A stretch of DNA of 64,000 nt from Liopterus haemorrhoidalis (taxonomy: Eukaryota > Arthropoda > Insecta > Coleoptera > Dytiscidae), in the NCBI GenBank assembly GCA_963971575.1, contig OZ020625.1:24949253-25013252 (forward strand), written 5' to 3'. The notes under the pieces are model-generated. The model had not been told where the DNA came from. It saw nothing but the letters and a program-made list of their open reading frames with translations, and searched no databases. Positions 47,401 through 54,449 of the stretch are shown in pieces. The position numbers and the translations under genes were made by a program. Position 1 is the stretch's first letter. Each line of letters starts with the position of its first letter.

Positions 47401-48888
47401 TACAAAATCAGCACATGTATTCAGTGCGGATGTAGGGTTCCCTTCATTTCCTTCCTGCATAAAATAACGCTGTAATATTAAATTCTTTGTACATATTTTT
47501 TCTTGAAAATATGTGTAACATAATATGTACTGTGATCTTAAATTTACTGTCCCAATTAAGCGGAATGTTGTCCCAATTAAACATGTAAATTTACTGTTGG
47601 TTCCTTGGTTTGGTTTCTGTTCTTTGAGATTTGGTCCAAATAAGCGGCTGCCCCAATTAAGCGGTGGCCCAATTGAGCGTTATCGTCCGAGAATTAGTAG
47701 CAAGAAGCGTCTGAATATTGGTAGGTAAGGATATTTTTTGGACTACTAAATTTTGTATGAATAAATTACGATTGCGAAAATGAATTGGGCATTCAAACAA
47801 TCGCATTCGTTCGAATCACACGGACCACGGACAAATTATCACACGGACAGAAAGGAGACGAAACCATGTTAATTCTATGCAGGTGATATGAAGATAAGTT
47901 GTGATTAAATCTAAGCCAGGTTAGACTACATATTAAAAATAATAAATTAAACAATAAATAAATCAATAAAATTACACATACTCAATAAAAGAAATCTTGC
48001 ACAGACAAACACAAATAAATAAGATAAAAAGTTTGTTCGAAAAATTGAACAGACTCAAAGTGATGGTAATAGGCTGTAAAGGGGCGAATTGCCATCGAAT
48101 ATCACAGTCTAGAAATAGAACATATTAAAATAAGGTGCAAGACTTCAGAAATAATACAGTAAATTCGATTTTCTCAGGAAGAGTATCAGCCTGTCCATGA
48201 GTACTCTGTCATCACCTAAAGCAACTGACAGGTCATAGCACAGGCCTAATCTCTCCCTGACATCCTCGAACTGTACACGTTCAGTTAAAAAGTGTAACAC
48301 AGACAAATCTGTGTTACACGTCTCACATATGGGTGACTTTTCACCTCGAAGGAGGTGTTATGTGGGACTAGATATTATCTGCACTAATTTAATTAATCAA
48401 TAAAATTAATAAATCACTTTCACAGATATTCTGCGAAGGGTTGGAGAAAAGAAAAATAAATATTTACCGAATAAATTTTTGGAGTTCTCATGGTGGTAAC
48501 ACTTTACTAGTTATGACAAATATATAACTAACTGATAATTTGCACAAAGTACCTATTTATTGATTTCATTTTTGAAAATATCTGCATTTAATAGTGATAT
48601 TATATCTTATCTTGAGGAAATATTATTCGCCGAATTTCTGATATGATCTTCTAAAAGAATCTATGTAACCAAAAACAGAAATAGCTGTTTTATAGCATGA
48701 GGAAAAAATTAAAAATTTACCCGGAATTTTTAATCATTTAAGTTTTATAAAAATACTAGTGCACCCGTTGCCTATGTTGGCAAACACATCATTACCTTAA
48801 TGTGGAACTTGCTCGACACCTCTGACTTTTTTTCTCTAGCCATACGCCTTACTTCATCCAATTTAAACTGAATCAACTCTTCGCCCAT
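17833..48888 (-). CDS. CAPN: Classical calpain (Ca2+-dependent cysteine protease), 13 exons, complete
   Basis: Exons in coding order: 48796-48888, 44431-44595, 42313-42503, 35985-36119, 34411-34576, 32860-33023, 29156-29409, 27117-27271, 25381-25598, 21821-21999, 21592-21719, 19897-20092, 17833-17909. Together 2121 nt, 706 residues plus stop, with consistent phases at all 12 junctions. The papain-like core has [11 protein letters not shown] (Cys112), KGHAYSIT (His269) and RNPWG (Asn290), close to the usual calpain numbering. The C2-like domain (about 305-514) has the acidic loop DPDDED. The penta-EF-hand region (about 515-706) includes loops [13 protein letters not shown] and [13 protein letters not shown]. 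Calpains make limited cytosolic cleavages in response to Ca2+. Insect A- versus B-type was not resolved. The start Met is tentative: the frame stays open for several codons upstream and an additional 5' exon is possible. Introns total about 29 kb and are mostly transposons. Confidence 0.95.
17981..18343. mobile_element. Half-copy of the CAGGGTGTTTG element
   Basis: Matches one arm of 14128-14875 (CTTTTGATCTAGCATA, ATGGCGACCATTTATTTAC) and ends abruptly at ATATCTCTAAAAT. Confidence 0.7.
18402..19867. mobile_element. TIR element CCCAGCAAACATTT with GGCCAGTGCTGG repeats
   Basis: 14-bp inverted ends. The left part holds imperfect tandem GGGCCAGTGCTGGCATTTCG units. A ~60-bp-arm palindrome lies at 18643-18702 / 18750-18808. 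A partial MITE (19120-19370) is nested. Superfamily not assigned. Confidence 0.5.
19120..19370 (+). mobile_element. Partial copy of the TTCACTTTTGTAAG MITE
   Basis: Left end AGCTGTTCACTTTTGTAAGA and the shared AACTAGATCTGGTTATTTTG block; right end decayed. Confidence 0.55.
19897..20092 (-). CDS. CAPN: Calpain exon 12 (EF-hands 3 and 4)
   Basis: Encodes [19 protein letters not shown], a canonical Ca2+ loop, then a less canonical EF-hand and CAIRLKTMI. Acceptor GTTTTAG, donor GTAAGA, ends phase 1. Confidence 0.94.
20188..21516 (+). mobile_element. DD41D Tc1/mariner element, copy 1 (defective)
   Basis: TIR CAAGGTGTCTCAAAAGAAAT, TA flanks at 20186-20187 and 21517-21518. The transposase has a DUF4817-like helix-turn-helix region ([29 protein letters not shown]). 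A ~20-nt insertion at about 20775 destroys the first catalytic Asp region and the frame, and a 1-nt deletion near 21002 breaks it again. The C-terminal part ([21 protein letters not shown]; 41 residues between Asp 2 and Asp 3) is readable in 21006-21410. Lies in the intron between calpain exons 11 and 12. Confidence 0.9.
21592..21719 (-). CDS. CAPN: Calpain exon 11 (EF-hand 2)
   Basis: Encodes [20 protein letters not shown] followed by SGKLNGAEF, a canonical Ca2+-binding loop, ending KMWT. Acceptor TTTTTTAG, donor GTAAGTATCG. A DD41D transposon lies 75 bp beyond the donor. Confidence 0.94.
21821..21999 (-). CDS. CAPN: Calpain exon 10 (EF-hand 1)
   Basis: Encodes the linker and the first EF-hand region: [20 protein letters not shown]. 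Acceptor TTTTTTCAG, donor GTTAGT, ends phase 1. Confidence 0.94.
22333..24112. repeat. 121-bp minisatellite (11 units) with ATTGGCT-rich flanks
   Basis: TTTGCAGATTTATTCTCTAA starts near 22421, 22551, 22668, 22789, 22910, 23031, 23153, 23406, 23527, 23648 and 23769; most steps are exactly 121 bp. A 132-bp unrelated block (about 23222-23353) interrupts. Both sides carry related sequence with TGACGTCA and (G/C)TGATTGGCTAACTGGGG; three ~38-bp steps of it occur at 24000-24110. Calpain intron. Confidence 0.9.
24285..25204 (+). mobile_element. HINE family 1, copy D
   Basis: Full 5' start, (TCTG)n, body, tRNA-like block at about 24830-24920 (A-box-like TGGCGTTATTGG, B-box-like GAGTTCGAGTAC), 3' CTGCGAAACCCTGAAATG and perfect hairpin GTGTGAATATTCACAC. 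Confidence 0.8.
25381..25598 (-). CDS. CAPN: Calpain exon 9
   Basis: End of the C2-like domain: [20 protein letters not shown] and FLLRVFAEH, highly typical of calpains. Acceptor TTTCTTTCAG, donor GTAAGTATAG. HINE-1 copy D ends about 175 bp beyond the donor. Confidence 0.95.
25735..25960. mobile_element. Truncated hAT MITE (relative of 16000-16295)
   Basis: Begins CAGTGTTTCTCAAC, then CGCACCGCGGACCAG and the same TTGGTTCATTTTTTGCA stretch in reverse orientation; the far end is lost. Confidence 0.6.
26107..27013 (+). pseudogene. Mariner element with internal deletion
   Basis: TIR CGAGGTCTGTTCAAAAAGTA and complement, TA at 26105-26106 and 27014-27015. N-terminal part 26313-26700 encodes the paired-like DNA-binding region ([27 protein letters not shown]). 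The middle is deleted and the frame shifted; C-terminal part 26666-26959 reads [42 protein letters not shown]. The first two catalytic Asp residues are gone. Confidence 0.88.
27117..27271 (-). CDS. CAPN: Calpain exon 8 (acidic loop)
   Basis: Encodes [20 protein letters not shown] and CTILVGLMQ. The acidic loop in domain III is thought to take part in Ca2+/domain coupling. Acceptor TTTAACAG, donor GTACAG. A mariner remnant ends at 27013, about 100 bp into the next intron. Confidence 0.94.
27915..28797. mobile_element. PIF/Harbinger-type element carrying a Penelope fragment
   Basis: Imperfect TIR (AGTCTGACTGATCGAGCGCC / complement of ACTCGATCAGTCAGAC), TTA at 27912-27914 and 28798-28800. A short start [17 protein letters not shown] lies near 28163. 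28240-28590 encodes a broken Penelope-like segment ([30 protein letters not shown]). Confidence 0.75.
28240..28590 (+). pseudogene. Penelope-like RT fragment
   Basis: [31 protein letters not shown] and [18 protein letters not shown] match the linker region of Penelope-like reverse transcriptases; one in-frame stop after HRI. It sits inside the Harbinger element. Confidence 0.55.
29156..29409 (-). CDS. CAPN: Calpain exon 7 (C2-like domain start)
   Basis: Encodes [32 protein letters not shown] and [20 protein letters not shown], the boundary of protease core and C2-like domain. Acceptor AATTTTAG, donor GTAAGG. Confidence 0.95.
29693..29980 (-). mobile_element. MITE copy (TTCACTTTTGTAAG family)
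   Basis: Reverse-oriented relative of 9070-9372, including CTTTGAAGCTGTTTGTCATG and CTAAAGTCGGTTTTACA; the TIR is intact only on the right. Confidence 0.6.
29990..30885. other. Harbinger interior, no ORF recognised
   Basis: AT-rich interior of the 29537-32849 element. Only short frames; a (TA)-rich stretch at 30540-30690. Confidence 0.3.
30892..31045 (+). pseudogene. Myb/SANT-like fragment (Harbinger ORF2 type)
   Basis: [36 protein letters not shown]; matches the helix-rich start of the Myb_DNA-bind_5-type proteins that accompany Harbinger transposases. Truncated. Confidence 0.5.
31025..31300 (-). pseudogene. HARBI1-like transposase fragment
   Basis: The - strand reads [20 protein letters not shown] then [20 protein letters not shown], typical of HARBI1 N-termini, with a frameshift near 31170. 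The catalytic region is absent. Confidence 0.55.
31305..32581 (+). pseudogene. Mariner (mauritiana-like, DD34D), near full length, inactivated
   Basis: TIR core GGTCTACAAGTATGAAATGC / complement, TA at 31303-31304 and 32582-32583. The transposase starts at 31476 ([18 protein letters not shown]), with helix-turn-helix motifs and [13 protein letters not shown] is TGA at 31986-31988, and a short deletion at about 32279 shifts the frame before the third Asp. First and second Asp ([16 protein letters not shown]) are present. Strongly Mos1-like. Confidence 0.92.
32860..33023 (-). CDS. CAPN: Calpain exon 6 (catalytic His and Asn)
   Basis: Carries KGHAYSIT (His269) and VRNPWGN (Asn290), ending GAWSDK in phase 2. 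Donor GTAATATTTA; a Harbinger-type element begins at intron base 11. Confidence 0.95.
33124..33778. mobile_element. PIF/Harbinger deletion derivative
   Basis: TIR GGCTAAGCACATAGTGAAAC / complement of GCTTCACTATGTGTTTAGCC, TTA at 33121-33123 and 33779-33781. 33262-33507 encodes an N-terminal HARBI1 segment ([39 protein letters not shown]). In the calpain intron between exons 5 and 6. Confidence 0.85.
33782..34136. other. Unassigned intron sequence
   Basis: No ORF, TIR or RNA signal recognised. Confidence 0.3.
34137..34303. mobile_element. Short MITE with AATGCGGGAC repeats
   Basis: Ends TAGGTTGACCATTTTC and GAATGGTCACCCTA are inverted; AATGCGGGAC or close forms recur five times between them. 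Resembles hAT-type GGGTGACCA...GTCCCGC termini. Confidence 0.5.
34411..34576 (-). CDS. CAPN: Calpain exon 5
   Basis: Encodes [11 protein letters not shown], the [13 protein letters not shown] segment ([14 protein letters not shown]) and YSLMGCSIA. These are core calpain landmarks. Acceptor ATTTTAG, donor GTAAGTATT. Confidence 0.95.
34654..35961 (-). mobile_element. DD41D Tc1/mariner element, copy 2 (best catalytic ORF)
   Basis: Same TIRs, TA at 34652-34653 and 35962-35963. 35811-34897 encodes 304 residues with all three Asp ([32 protein letters not shown]). A 1-nt deletion near 35815 separates the N-terminus and another near 34900 shifts the C-terminus. In the calpain intron between exons 4 and 5. 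Confidence 0.92.
35985..36119 (-). CDS. CAPN: Calpain exon 4
   Basis: Encodes [18 protein letters not shown] and EKAYAK, a conserved core segment. Acceptor TTTTATAG, donor GTAAGTATT. A DD41D transposon ends 23 bp beyond the donor (35961). Confidence 0.95.
36526..37207 (-). mobile_element. HINE family 2, copy 2
   Basis: Reverse-oriented; 5' ACCGACCGCCAACATATATA at the right, (GTCY)n at about 36980-37083 and 3' hairpin GTGGCCAC at the left. Within the hAT element. Confidence 0.8.
37350..41070 (-). mobile_element. Jockey-type LINE (EN-RT), 5' truncated, split by HINE-1
   Basis: The - strand ORF 41036-38739 (765 codons; frame open to about 41070) covers the C-terminal endonuclease part ([21 protein letters not shown]) and reverse transcriptase ([59 protein letters not shown]). 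After removal of HINE-1 (37723-38798) the frame continues [18 protein letters not shown] to a stop near 37520. 3' tail (ATT)n at about 37352-37371. The RT ORF is otherwise intact, so insertion looks fairly recent. Confidence 0.9.
37723..38798 (+). mobile_element. HINE family 1, copy E, inserted in a LINE ORF
   Basis: Complete, 1076 bp, with a long (TCTG)n (about 37772-37826), tRNA-like block at about 38305-38382 (A-box TAGCTCAGATGG, B-box AGTTCGAATCC), 3' ACCTGCAAAACCC and hairpin. Flanked by ATTTTT on both sides in a T-tract, either a short duplication or TT-type insertion. Confidence 0.88.
41289..41770 (+). mobile_element. HINE family 2, copy 3 (3' truncated)
   Basis: ACCGACCGCCAACATATGTA start, (GTCY)n at 41410-41478, GTACACGTGCAGAGC; ends in T-rich sequence without the 3' hairpin. 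Starts 8 bp past the hAT duplication. Confidence 0.75.
41771..42312. other. Unassigned calpain intron sequence
   Basis: Less AT-rich than neighbours, no ORF or terminal repeats recognised. Directly precedes the exon 3 donor on the - strand. Confidence 0.3.
42313..42503 (-). CDS. CAPN: Calpain exon 3 (catalytic Cys)
   Basis: Residues 87-150. Contains [11 protein letters not shown] with the nucleophile Cys112 and its oxyanion-hole Gln106 (NQGYLG). Acceptor ATTTTGTAG, donor GTAGGT, ends in phase 2 within an Arg codon completed by exon 4. Confidence 0.95.
42551..43624 (-). mobile_element. HINE family 1, copy F
   Basis: Reverse-oriented and complete: 5' AGGGTTTTGTAGGTATGACC at 43620, (TCTG)n, tRNA-like block at about 43073-42991 (A-box TGGTGTAGTGG, B-box GGGATCGAACCC), 3' hairpin GTGTGAAAATTCACAC at 42560-42580. 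Just upstream of calpain exon 3. Confidence 0.85.
43740..44385 (+). pseudogene. Tc1/mariner-type transposase fragment, separate family
   Basis: The frame from 43888 encodes a helix-turn-helix region ([48 protein letters not shown]) and the first catalytic motif [20 protein letters not shown], then breaks off. It is unlike the DD41D copies in sequence. Ends about 45 bp from calpain exon 2. Confidence 0.7.
44431..44595 (-). CDS. CAPN: Calpain exon 2
   Basis: Residues 32-86. Begins LGEKGSGLK, the conserved entry to the catalytic core, and contains FVDKNFPA and ends WKRPK. Acceptor TTTGTTTCAG, donor GTATTG, phase 0 at both ends. A transposase fragment ends about 50 bp beyond the donor. Confidence 0.93.
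44709..44751. repeat. 43-nt near-perfect hairpin
   Basis: ATGCCATGTGATATACGG pairs with CCGTTATATCACATGGCAT around ACTGCAG. Just outside the element at 44760. Confidence 0.6.
44760..45889. mobile_element. Harbinger-like element GGGTSTATTCTSTAAG
   Basis: Imperfect inverted ends GGGTGTATTCTGTAAG and complement of CTTAGAGAATAGACCC, both followed by TTAAAAT and AGCGTCA motifs. The - strand at about 45420-45290 encodes [20 protein letters not shown] to a stop, possibly a transposase C-terminus. Flanking duplication unclear. Confidence 0.5.
45900..46575. other. Intron sequence with tyrosine-recombinase-like scrap
   Basis: At about 46085-46205 two + frames combine to read EYIEKMHRK and [20 protein letters not shown], resembling the SAM-like N-terminal domain of tyrosine recombinases (Crypton/DIRS type). 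Frameshifted and short; identity uncertain. Confidence 0.3.
46582..46700. mobile_element. 119-bp palindromic MITE
   Basis: CTAGCGTCGGCGAATCA and TTACGTCACACGACGTAACA are mirrored by their complements; TA on both sides (46580-46581, 46701-46702). Almost the whole element folds on itself. Confidence 0.8.
46703..46861 (+). mobile_element. HINE family 2, 3'-end fragment
   Basis: TTTTTTCATACTTATATGTA, CCATGGTCATGATAAATAAT, GATGGCGATCGGTCC and GTGGCCACAG match the last 160 bp of HINE-2. Confidence 0.7.
47104..47690. mobile_element. Pogo/Tigger-like MITE with CCCAATTAAGCGG repeats
   Basis: Begins CAGTCGATTCCGCTTAATTG. CCCAATTAAGCGG or its complement recurs at least six times at both ends of an AT-rich centre, as in pogo-group termini. 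No transposase. Confidence 0.5.
48000..48370 (-). mobile_element. LINE 3' remnant
   Basis: The - strand reads [32 protein letters not shown] and a stop at about 48170: the Cys/His motif and C-terminal end typical of R1/I/LOA-type LINE ORF2. No RT core. Confidence 0.55.
48371..48795. other. Calpain intron 1, donor-proximal part, unassigned
   Basis: AT-rich; no ORF or repeat recognised. Confidence 0.3.
48796..48888 (-). CDS. CAPN: Calpain exon 1
   Basis: Encodes residues 1-31, [20 protein letters not shown] and on to FHIK, with donor GTAATG. Short and charged, it lies N-terminal to the protease core. Family N-termini vary, so the start is the least certain part of the model. Confidence 0.7.
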
Positions 48889-49077
48889 TATTAAAAACTG
48901 GACAAATAATAAGTATAATTCCAAATTATTTATTCATTAACTTTTTAAGATGGGAAAACGATTCATTTTCACTCAGTGCATTACATTTATAATGTTAAAA
49001 CTAAAAATGATTTGAGACGTTAAATTTAACATATATTTATTAAAATAATTTTTCCAATTTTTTATATAATATAAAAA

Positions 49078-49226
49078 TAAGCACACGGAAAAAACGCGCA
49101 CGGATTAATACGCACATGGAAAAAAGCGCACATGAAAAAATACACACACGGTAAAAAGCGCACACGGAAAAATACACACACGGAAAAAGCGCAGACGGGA
49201 AAATACACACGGAAAAAAGCGTACTA
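49078..49226. repeat. Short minisatellite, CGCACACGGAAAAA
   Basis: About ten 14-16 bp units of GCGCACACGGAAAAA and variants alternating with ATACACACACGG, upstream of the calpain start. Confidence 0.75.
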
Positions 49227-49304
49227 ACACTGTATCTCAAATCAGTTTGAAATAAATCGTGAGAAACTATTACACAGTAAAATTTAATTGTTTGTCCGCT
49301 TTAA

Positions 49305-49580
49305 TATATTGCGTTCACTTTGGTAAAGTCAAACCAGATCTGGTTATTTTGGTTACTTTTATAGTGTAGTACTGACTTTTAAATGTAAATTTGTCATTAA
49401 AAAATATTCCTTACGCTGTAAAACCTACTTCACATTTGTTGGTTATGATCATTATAACTAATATATCATTTATCTTTATGACATATGTCAAATGGAATGA
49501 CATTTTAAGAAAGTGAAATTTTTTACCATGTTTTAGTACCAACATGACATACAATTTCAAAGGTGCAAATTATTGAATGT
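49305..49580 (+). mobile_element. Partial MITE (TTCACTTTTGTAAG family)
   Basis: AGATCTGGTTATTTTGGTTA, TATTCCTTACGCTGTAAAAC and ATGACATATGTCAAATGGA match 9070-9372; ends decayed. Confidence 0.55.
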
Positions 49581-50480
49581 ATCAATTTGTAATTTTTACC
49601 AAAATATTTTAAATATTTCGAACCAATTTTAAATTTACACAAATAAGCGCCTAGTAGGGTAAAAATTATTCGTTTTACCGAAGCGTGTTTTACTCACTAC
49701 ATTATATTTACCTTTTTGATAACATTAGATAATCGTTAAAATTTAAACGTTAATCGTAGAAATAAAACCAGTGGCGAAGGGACACCTCCGCTAGACTTGC
49801 CCTCCCATAAAAAAAAAATAATACTAAAAAAATACATAAAAAAAAAATCAATCATTTCAATTGGAATACCGAGAAAACTCTAAAATTTAAATTTTGAAGT
49901 ATCACATTTATTATCTACTTTATATCAAAAATGTATGTAAGAAAAATTGTTTGCAATCAATAGTTTTTTATTCATTGGAGTTTTTGATAAGATAAATATT
50001 TGAAGGACTTGGTTGTTGCTACCACCATATATATCTCACTTATTATTTACTTAACAAGAAAACGTATTTATGAAAAAGTTGTTTAGAATGAAAAAACGAT
50101 TAATTTTTCGAAAATTGTACGAAGTAACGGTTCCTCAGTTAATAATATATAAATAAAACTTTATTCTTCTTATTATAATAATTTTTTTAAGAGGGCTCCG
50201 CTCTTTTTCCTTGCTTTAGAAGTAACCTTACCCCGCTTACTAGGGCCGGCACTGGGTATTTGTTAGGCAAAGTAGTATTTTTTTCAATCTTACACAGCAA
50301 AAAATTCATAGGTGTTAAGCCGCATTCAGAGCTCTTAAATCAATAGCTTATGCACTGTAGATTATTGACTGTTCACTGTTATCAGAAAGTTTGTCATATG
50401 GTAAGACGTGAAACCGTTCAGACCTCCAAATTTAATACGCTGTTTGTTGTGGATTGTGCATAATTTTCTAAACTTATAGC
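49581..50480. other. Intergenic, AT-rich, unassigned
   Basis: No ORF or terminal repeat recognised between the MITE and the Penelope-like element. Confidence 0.3.
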
Positions 50481-51400
50481 TAGTGAGATGTTTTAATGAG
50501 ACAGAATAGAGGCAAAGTAATTTGTTCTTCTAAAAGGCTTTTAAAAATTGAATTGAAGAACATCCGTTCCACCTTACAGGATAATGGCTACAGTCATAAA
50601 ATTATTACTGATGCCATCAATCATAAGAAAAATGACGCACCTAGAACTGACGAAGTGAGATATGTCTCTATGCCCTGTTATAAAGGAGTATCTGAGAAAA
50701 TTGGTAAGATACTAAAGAAGCATAATATCCAAGTAGCCTTCAAATCGAGTTCGACTTTAAGATCTATCCTATCATATACGAAACCCAAATCTGTCCTAAA
50801 CAAAAACTGTGTCTACTCTATTCCCTGCCAGTGCGGGAAACAATATATTGGCGAGACTTGCAGACCTTTACATGTGAGGGTAAACGAGCATAAGAAAAAA
50901 GTTCAGCAGAGAGAAATTTACAGTTCCAAACTGGCTGAACATGCTTGGGAAAACGAACACCATTTCCAATGGAAAGATGCTAAACTCTTAATGTATGAGG
51001 AAAACAAGTTCAAAAGAAAATTGAAAGAGTCTGCTTTGATCGAAAACTCTGGAGATGCTGTCAGCCAAGCCAGCATAGAATTTCCTCAACTCTGGCTTTC
51101 CATTATTCAAAACAATCTTTTTAATCCTCAAGTCACTAATCCGGTAACAAACAACTCATTAACACACAATAGTGTGCCAAACAACCTTAATCCGGTCGCT
51201 AATCCTCCGCAGGGAGTCCCGTCCCTACCCATACCTGATCCCAACCACCCAACCAATAGCAACGCACCTATAACCTGCTCCCACTCTTACAATACCCGGT
51301 ATAAAAACTCCAAGAAAATTGAAATGTTTATCACTTCTCGTGATCGTTGAAGACGGAAACAGATTGTTGAGCAGTTTCCGAAACGTCCGAATTTATTTTT
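50480..51400 (+). mobile_element. Penelope-like element, C-terminal part with GIY-YIG endonuclease
   Basis: The 284-codon frame 50496-51350 covers the end of the RT thumb/linker (LKNIRSTLQDNGYSHKIITD) and a GIY-YIG nuclease: CVYSIPCQCGKQYIGETCRP, LHVRVNEHKK, LAEHAWENEH, ESALIENSG. The Cys-rich CVYSIPCQC pattern preceding YIGET is typical of Penelope endonucleases. The reverse transcriptase is missing (5' truncated). The nuclease frame is intact. Confidence 0.88.
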
Positions 51401-51751
51401 TATATACGCATGAAGTATTATATCTTTTTGATACTAATACTCATTATATTGTGCTATTCTAGCCTAGTACTATCAGCAATGGCAAACGTCCAAAATAACG
51501 GTGTCCGCATTGTTACATGTAGTAGTAGCCTGTTTCTAGTACTAGGGAAAAAACTTAAAAAAGTATAATGTAAAAGGCTTTGATTCATTTAAAAAGAAAA
51601 ACATCACGGTTCGTATTTAGAGGTGAAAATAGGATACTAAACTAGTTTGTACCTCGAAAACATCGTCTTTCGAGAGGTTAGCAAGTCGAGGTACCACTGT
51701 ATCAGCAAATTTACTTAGCCATAATTACTATTAGGATAAAATGTAAAAATA

Positions 51752-53053
51752 CAAGGTGTCTCAAAAGAAATTTTATATTTATTTAGCTTACTGCGTGAAC
51801 GCAACGTATCCGAGGGGCGCGGGGGTTATGTCAATCGGTAGCCTGGTTCTTGGGAATGTAGTCGGTATGGAGCGTTTCTCGGGAGCAGACCGCGCGTTAT
51901 GCGTGCGAGAGTTTTACAAAAACGGTGATTCGGCGACTGTAGCGCGTAGAAAATTCTGGAGTATTCGAGGTTTTCGCCACTTAAATGATGCGCCAAGCAT
52001 TCCTCTCATTCGACATTGGGTTAAAAAGTTTGAAGAGACTGGTACAACGCTGGATAAATCAAAATCCGGGCGACCTAGGTCATCAAGAACGGTAGAAAAC
52101 GTGGATAATGTTAATCAGTCTGTTCGTGACGACCCGAACCTTTCAATTCGGAAGCGCGCAAGTGCTTTAAATGTGCATAGATCATCATTACATCGCATTA
52201 TGCACAAAGACCTAAAGCTGCACCCCTACAAAATTCAATTGGTGCAAGAATTAAAGCCCCAAGATGCCAGTCAGAGGCTTAATTTCGTAAATCAGGTGAT
52301 TGAGCAATTTTCAACGTTTACCAACATTTCGTTTTCGGATGAAGCTCATTTTCATCTTAATGGCCACGTAAATAAGTAAAACTGCCGCTACTGGAGTGCA
52401 ACGAATCCGAAAAGCAAACATCAGAAACCCCTACATTCGCCTAAAGTGACCGTATGGGCTGCGATGTCGGCGCGAGGAATTATCGGCCCTTACTTTTTTG
52501 AAGACGAAAGGGGGCGTGCAGTTACAGTGAATTCAGAGCGTTATGTGGAGATGTTAGACAGCTTCTTGGTACCTGAACTGCAAAACTTTCCTGGCTATAA
52601 CCAAAGAACATGGTTCCAACAGGACGGAGCAACTTCACACACGTCCAATATGTCTCTGCCACGTGTTCGTGAAGGGCAAATTGATCTCCCGGAGAGGTGA
52701 CATAAATTGGACTCCACGCAGTCCAGATTTAACCCCTATGGACTTTTTCCTATGGGGTTATCTTAAATCTAAAGTTTACGCCAATAAACCGACTTCACTG
52801 GCGCATTTGAAAGAAAATATCCGTCACGAAATGGCAGCCATCCCTGAGTCCACCTGCCGAGACGTAATAAGTAATTTTACTGTTCGATTAAATGAGTGCC
52901 GAGAACGCGAAGGTCTACATTTAGACGATATTATTTTTAAGAAATAAATCCCCAAAAAGTGTATTTTAATAATTAATAAACATTTTTTCTATATACGGCT
53001 TACTTTTTTTTTAATCGATCCACTAAATATAAAATTTCTTTTGAGACACCTTG
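51752..53053 (+). mobile_element. DD41D Tc1/mariner element, copy 3 (defective)
   Basis: TIR CAAGGTGTCTCAAAAGAAAT, TA at 51750-51751 and 53054-53055. Transposase 51756-52379 stops at a Gln-to-TAA change after GHVNK; a net 8-nt loss near 52673 shifts the end. Catalytic motifs are otherwise present. Confidence 0.9.
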
Positions 53054-53055
53054 TA

Positions 53056-53867
53056 TTTGAATTGCAAACATCTAAATCAAAAGAATATGTTTGAAATAAG
53101 ATTGCGACCACCTAACCCCCCTTTTTTGGTACGCCACTGCATATTCTGACAAAAGGGCGCAGTTTGGTGGGTTTGCCCCGGGCGCCATACGAGCTAGCGC
53201 TGGCTCTGGAACCAGGGAGACTATATTGAAGGATTGTAAAGAAATACTGTAGTAAAAATAAGCATGTAAAATAATCCTCGTAGAAAAGATAGGCCCCAAA
53301 AATTGTTGTCGAGACAGAATTTGTCGCGAACAAAATGGTTGTTTTATAAAATAAACCACTTCAAAACAGCGTTAATTAGTCGATCAATTAATACAGCTTT
53401 TAATCAGTAGAATATAAATTTTAATTTTATTTTTAATGTTGTTTAAGAACTGTATCAAATTATGTGTAACTTTATTTAAAAATTTCACAATTAAGTTTGT
53501 AAGTTTTTATTTTCATAATACCAGTATTACAGAAAGATTTTAAGTTGCACTGGTGTAAATATAATTATAATATAATAGTTTATTTAACAGTAATTATTTT
53601 TTTAATTTTATATAAGTCTCAGATAAGATTTAACAGTCAATAATGACAAAAAAATCAACAAGTTCAAATATTAACACTAAAGTATTCATAGATATTTGTA
53701 TTACAAGTTTAAATATAGGTGAGTATTATTAATATAATTTTCAAATATACGTATGTACATTATCGGCCATTTTAAAAATCATAATATTTTTTATTGAATG
53801 AAAAATTTGATGCTACCAATTTGGTTTTTTGTATCATTGTTAAGAAGTGTCATTTAAAAAAATCAGC
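53056..53867. other. Intergenic; GC-rich scrap in AT-rich sequence
   Basis: 53100-53220 (GGGCGCAGTTTGGTGG, GCCCCGGGCGCCATAC) is GC-rich, probably a transposon remnant; the rest is AT-rich with nothing recognised. Confidence 0.3.
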
Positions 53868-54436
53868 TGTCGGTCTTGCCACCACAGGACCGACCGCCAT
53901 CACAAAATACTTGTATAAAATACATTCTAGCAGGAGAGTAGAAATAACTTGACCTAATATTTTCTAACAGAGATATTATTTATCATGACCATGGAATTTA
54001 TCATATCATGGAAACGTTACATATAAGTATGAAAAAATAGATAAAAAAATTTCAAAAATTTTGGATTTATAGCAACATTTGTCAAATAAATATTTTCGAA
54101 ATATTTTTGTTCTTAAATATTCGCAAAAATCTTAAAATCGACACGAGTAAACTCTCATTTTTATTCAACTGATGTTTACTAAAAGCTGACCAACTCGTGC
54201 CAATGATGTCAAAAGCTTAAATAGGAAGTTTCATAAAAATCCTTTTAGCCGAATTTGCTCTGGACGTGTACACAGACAAACGGACAGACAGACAGACGGA
54301 CGGACGGACAGACCGACAGACATCATGCTAAAAATAGTCAAAATGTTATGTAGGGACCTCAATTCGTGGAGATCCATCGAAATCTCGAAATGTCAAAATC
54401 ACAATACCTCCCTTATATAAGTTGGCGGTCGGTAAA
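53868..54436 (-). mobile_element. HINE family 2, copy 4 (reverse)
   Basis: 5' end faces right (TTGGCGGTCGGT at 54423); (GTCY)n at about 54272-54322. Head-to-head with the next copy. Confidence 0.8.
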
Positions 54437-54449
54437 AAAAAATATTGTT

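Noticed and set aside
47525..47728. 67-codon ORF
   Set aside because: Falls in the repeated CCCAATTAAGCGG MITE end; no protein-like features.
51625..51705. Pogo-like terminus CGAGGTACCACTGTAT
   Set aside because: Resembles pogo/Tigger ends, but only one end and no internal sequence were seen, so it was not listed as an element.
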